DNA of 7,756 bases from an uncultured Eubacteriales bacterium (lineage in GTDB: Bacteria; Bacillota; Clostridia; Monoglobales; Monoglobaceae). This document shows positions 7,067 to 7,756 of the stretch, piece after piece (the stretch's first letter is position 1; every line of letters begins with the position of its first letter). The notes below the pieces were generated by a model. It was given only the letters and a program-made list of their open reading frames with translations, made no database searches and had not been told where the DNA came from. Position numbers and translations under genes: made by a program. The DNA lies in NCBI GenBank assembly GCA_900550775.1, contig URTH01000077.1, positions 1 through 7,756 of the forward strand, in the 5' to 3' direction.

Positions 7067-7756
7067 ATGTCGTTATACGAAGATATCAAGGAGAGAAAAG
7101 AGAAAATTTCTGTGGTGGGACTCGGTTATGTCGGTATGCCGCTTGCCGTCGCCTTTGCAAAATACGCCGATGTCATCGGGTTTGACTTAAATCAAGACAA
7201 GATCAATCAGTATCAAAACGGGATCGATCCGACCAACGAGGTCGGAGACGAGGCCATTAAGGCCACGAGCGTTTTGTTTACAGCGGACGCCGCGCAGCTA
7301 AAGAACGCAAAATTTCATATTGTTGCCGTGCCGACGCCGGTCAATCACGACCATACGCCGGATTTAACGCCGGTAGAGAGCGCCAGCAGAATTGTCGGTC
7401 AAAATTTGCAAAAAGGTTCGGTTGTCGTCTTTGAATCCACCGTTTATCCCGGTGTAACCGAGGATATTTGTGTGCCGATTTTAGAGGAGGAATCGGGGCT
7501 GCGCTGCGGAACAGACTTTAAGGTTGGCTATTCGCCGGAGCGTATCAATCCGGGCGACCCGGTACACCGCCTGGAAAATATCAAAAAGGTTGTGTCCGGC
7601 ATGGATGAAGAATCCCTTCGGGAGATTCAGGATGTTTATAATATGGTGATCGAGGCCGGCACCTTCCCGGTGTCCTCCATCATGGCCGCAGAGGCGGTCA
7701 AGGTTGCCGAAAACTCGCAGCGCGATATCAATATCGCGTTTATGAATGAGCTTGCC
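7067..7756 (+). CDS. tviB: UDP-N-acetylhexosamine 6-dehydrogenase, TviB/WbpA type, N-terminal part, cut by right window edge
   Basis: The first 230 residues of a nucleotide-sugar dehydrogenase; family members run to about 420-430 residues, so roughly half is missing. The Rossmann NAD-binding motif is VVGLGYVG (16-23) with the acidic residue ending the second strand at D40 (GFDLN). Then come VAVPTPV (86-92), the conserved ESTVYPG (123-129), YSPERINPGD (155-164, with E158 at the substrate site) and the central helix AAEAVKVAENSQRDINIAF (207-225) carrying K212 and N216. The catalytic cysteine lies beyond the window. NGIDPTNEV (51-59), HRLENIKK and ENSQRDINIAFMNELA match the TviB/WbpA/CapL branch (UDP-GlcNAc or UDP-GalNAc oxidised to the uronic acid with two NAD+), not the UDP-glucose branch, which usually has a PIYEPGL-type segment. 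The product would make the polymer acidic. It follows a 66-base gap and a very strong ribosome binding site. Confidence 0.93.
   Translation, partial: MSLYEDIKERKEKISVVGLGYVGMPLAVAFAKYADVIGFDLNQDKINQYQNGIDPTNEVGDEAIKATSVLFTADAAQLKNAKFHIVAVPTPVNHDHTPDLTPVESASRIVGQNLQKGSVVVFESTVYPGVTEDICVPILEEESGLRCGTDFKVGYSPERINPGDPVHRLENIKKVVSGMDEESLREIQDVYNMVIEAGTFPVSSIMAAEAVKVAENSQRDINIAFMNELA

Overview
The window looks like the middle of a long one-direction operon for a surface polysaccharide (capsule or exopolysaccharide) made by a Wzx/Wzy-type pathway. It holds seven protein genes, all on the + strand. The first is cut by the left edge and the last by the right edge. Moderate G+C, strong AGGAGG-like ribosome binding sites 6 to 9 bases before most starts, A-rich lysine codons and tightly overlapping genes suggest a Firmicute, most likely a gut-type member of the Clostridia. 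This placement is inference; no marker gene is present.

Layout from left to right: the C-terminal part of a family 2 (GT-A) glycosyltransferase (1-736); a multi-spanning O-antigen polymerase/ligase family protein, here best read as the Wzy polymerase (752-1975); two adjacent proteins with one membrane helix at each end and a large extracytoplasmic domain, read as Wzz-like polysaccharide co-polymerases (1968-3332 and 3329-4723); a divergent GT-B type glycosyltransferase (4743-5834); a clearer family 4 glycosyltransferase (5831-7000); and the N-terminal 230 residues of a TviB/WbpA-type UDP-N-acetylhexosamine 6-dehydrogenase (7067 to the right edge). Three junctions overlap by 8, 4 and 4 bases and the gaps are 15, 19 and 66 bases, so translational coupling and one shared transcript are likely. 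I see no convincing promoter, terminator, RNA gene, mobile element or CRISPR array, and no gap above 66 bases.

Likely joint function: the dehydrogenase supplies a nucleotide-activated hexosaminuronic acid, which would make the polymer acidic. The three glycosyltransferases add sugars to a lipid-linked repeat unit. Wzy polymerises the flipped units outside the membrane, and the Wzz-like pair sets or organises chain length. No flippase, initiating sugar-phosphate transferase or tyrosine kinase/phosphatase lies in the window; they may lie outside it.

The most interesting point is the Wzz-like pair. The two proteins appear to be collinear, strongly diverged tandem paralogues with extracytoplasmic domains of roughly 370-385 residues, much larger than the usual Gram-positive CapA/CpsC/YveK type, and both lack the usual proline-rich motif before the second membrane helix.
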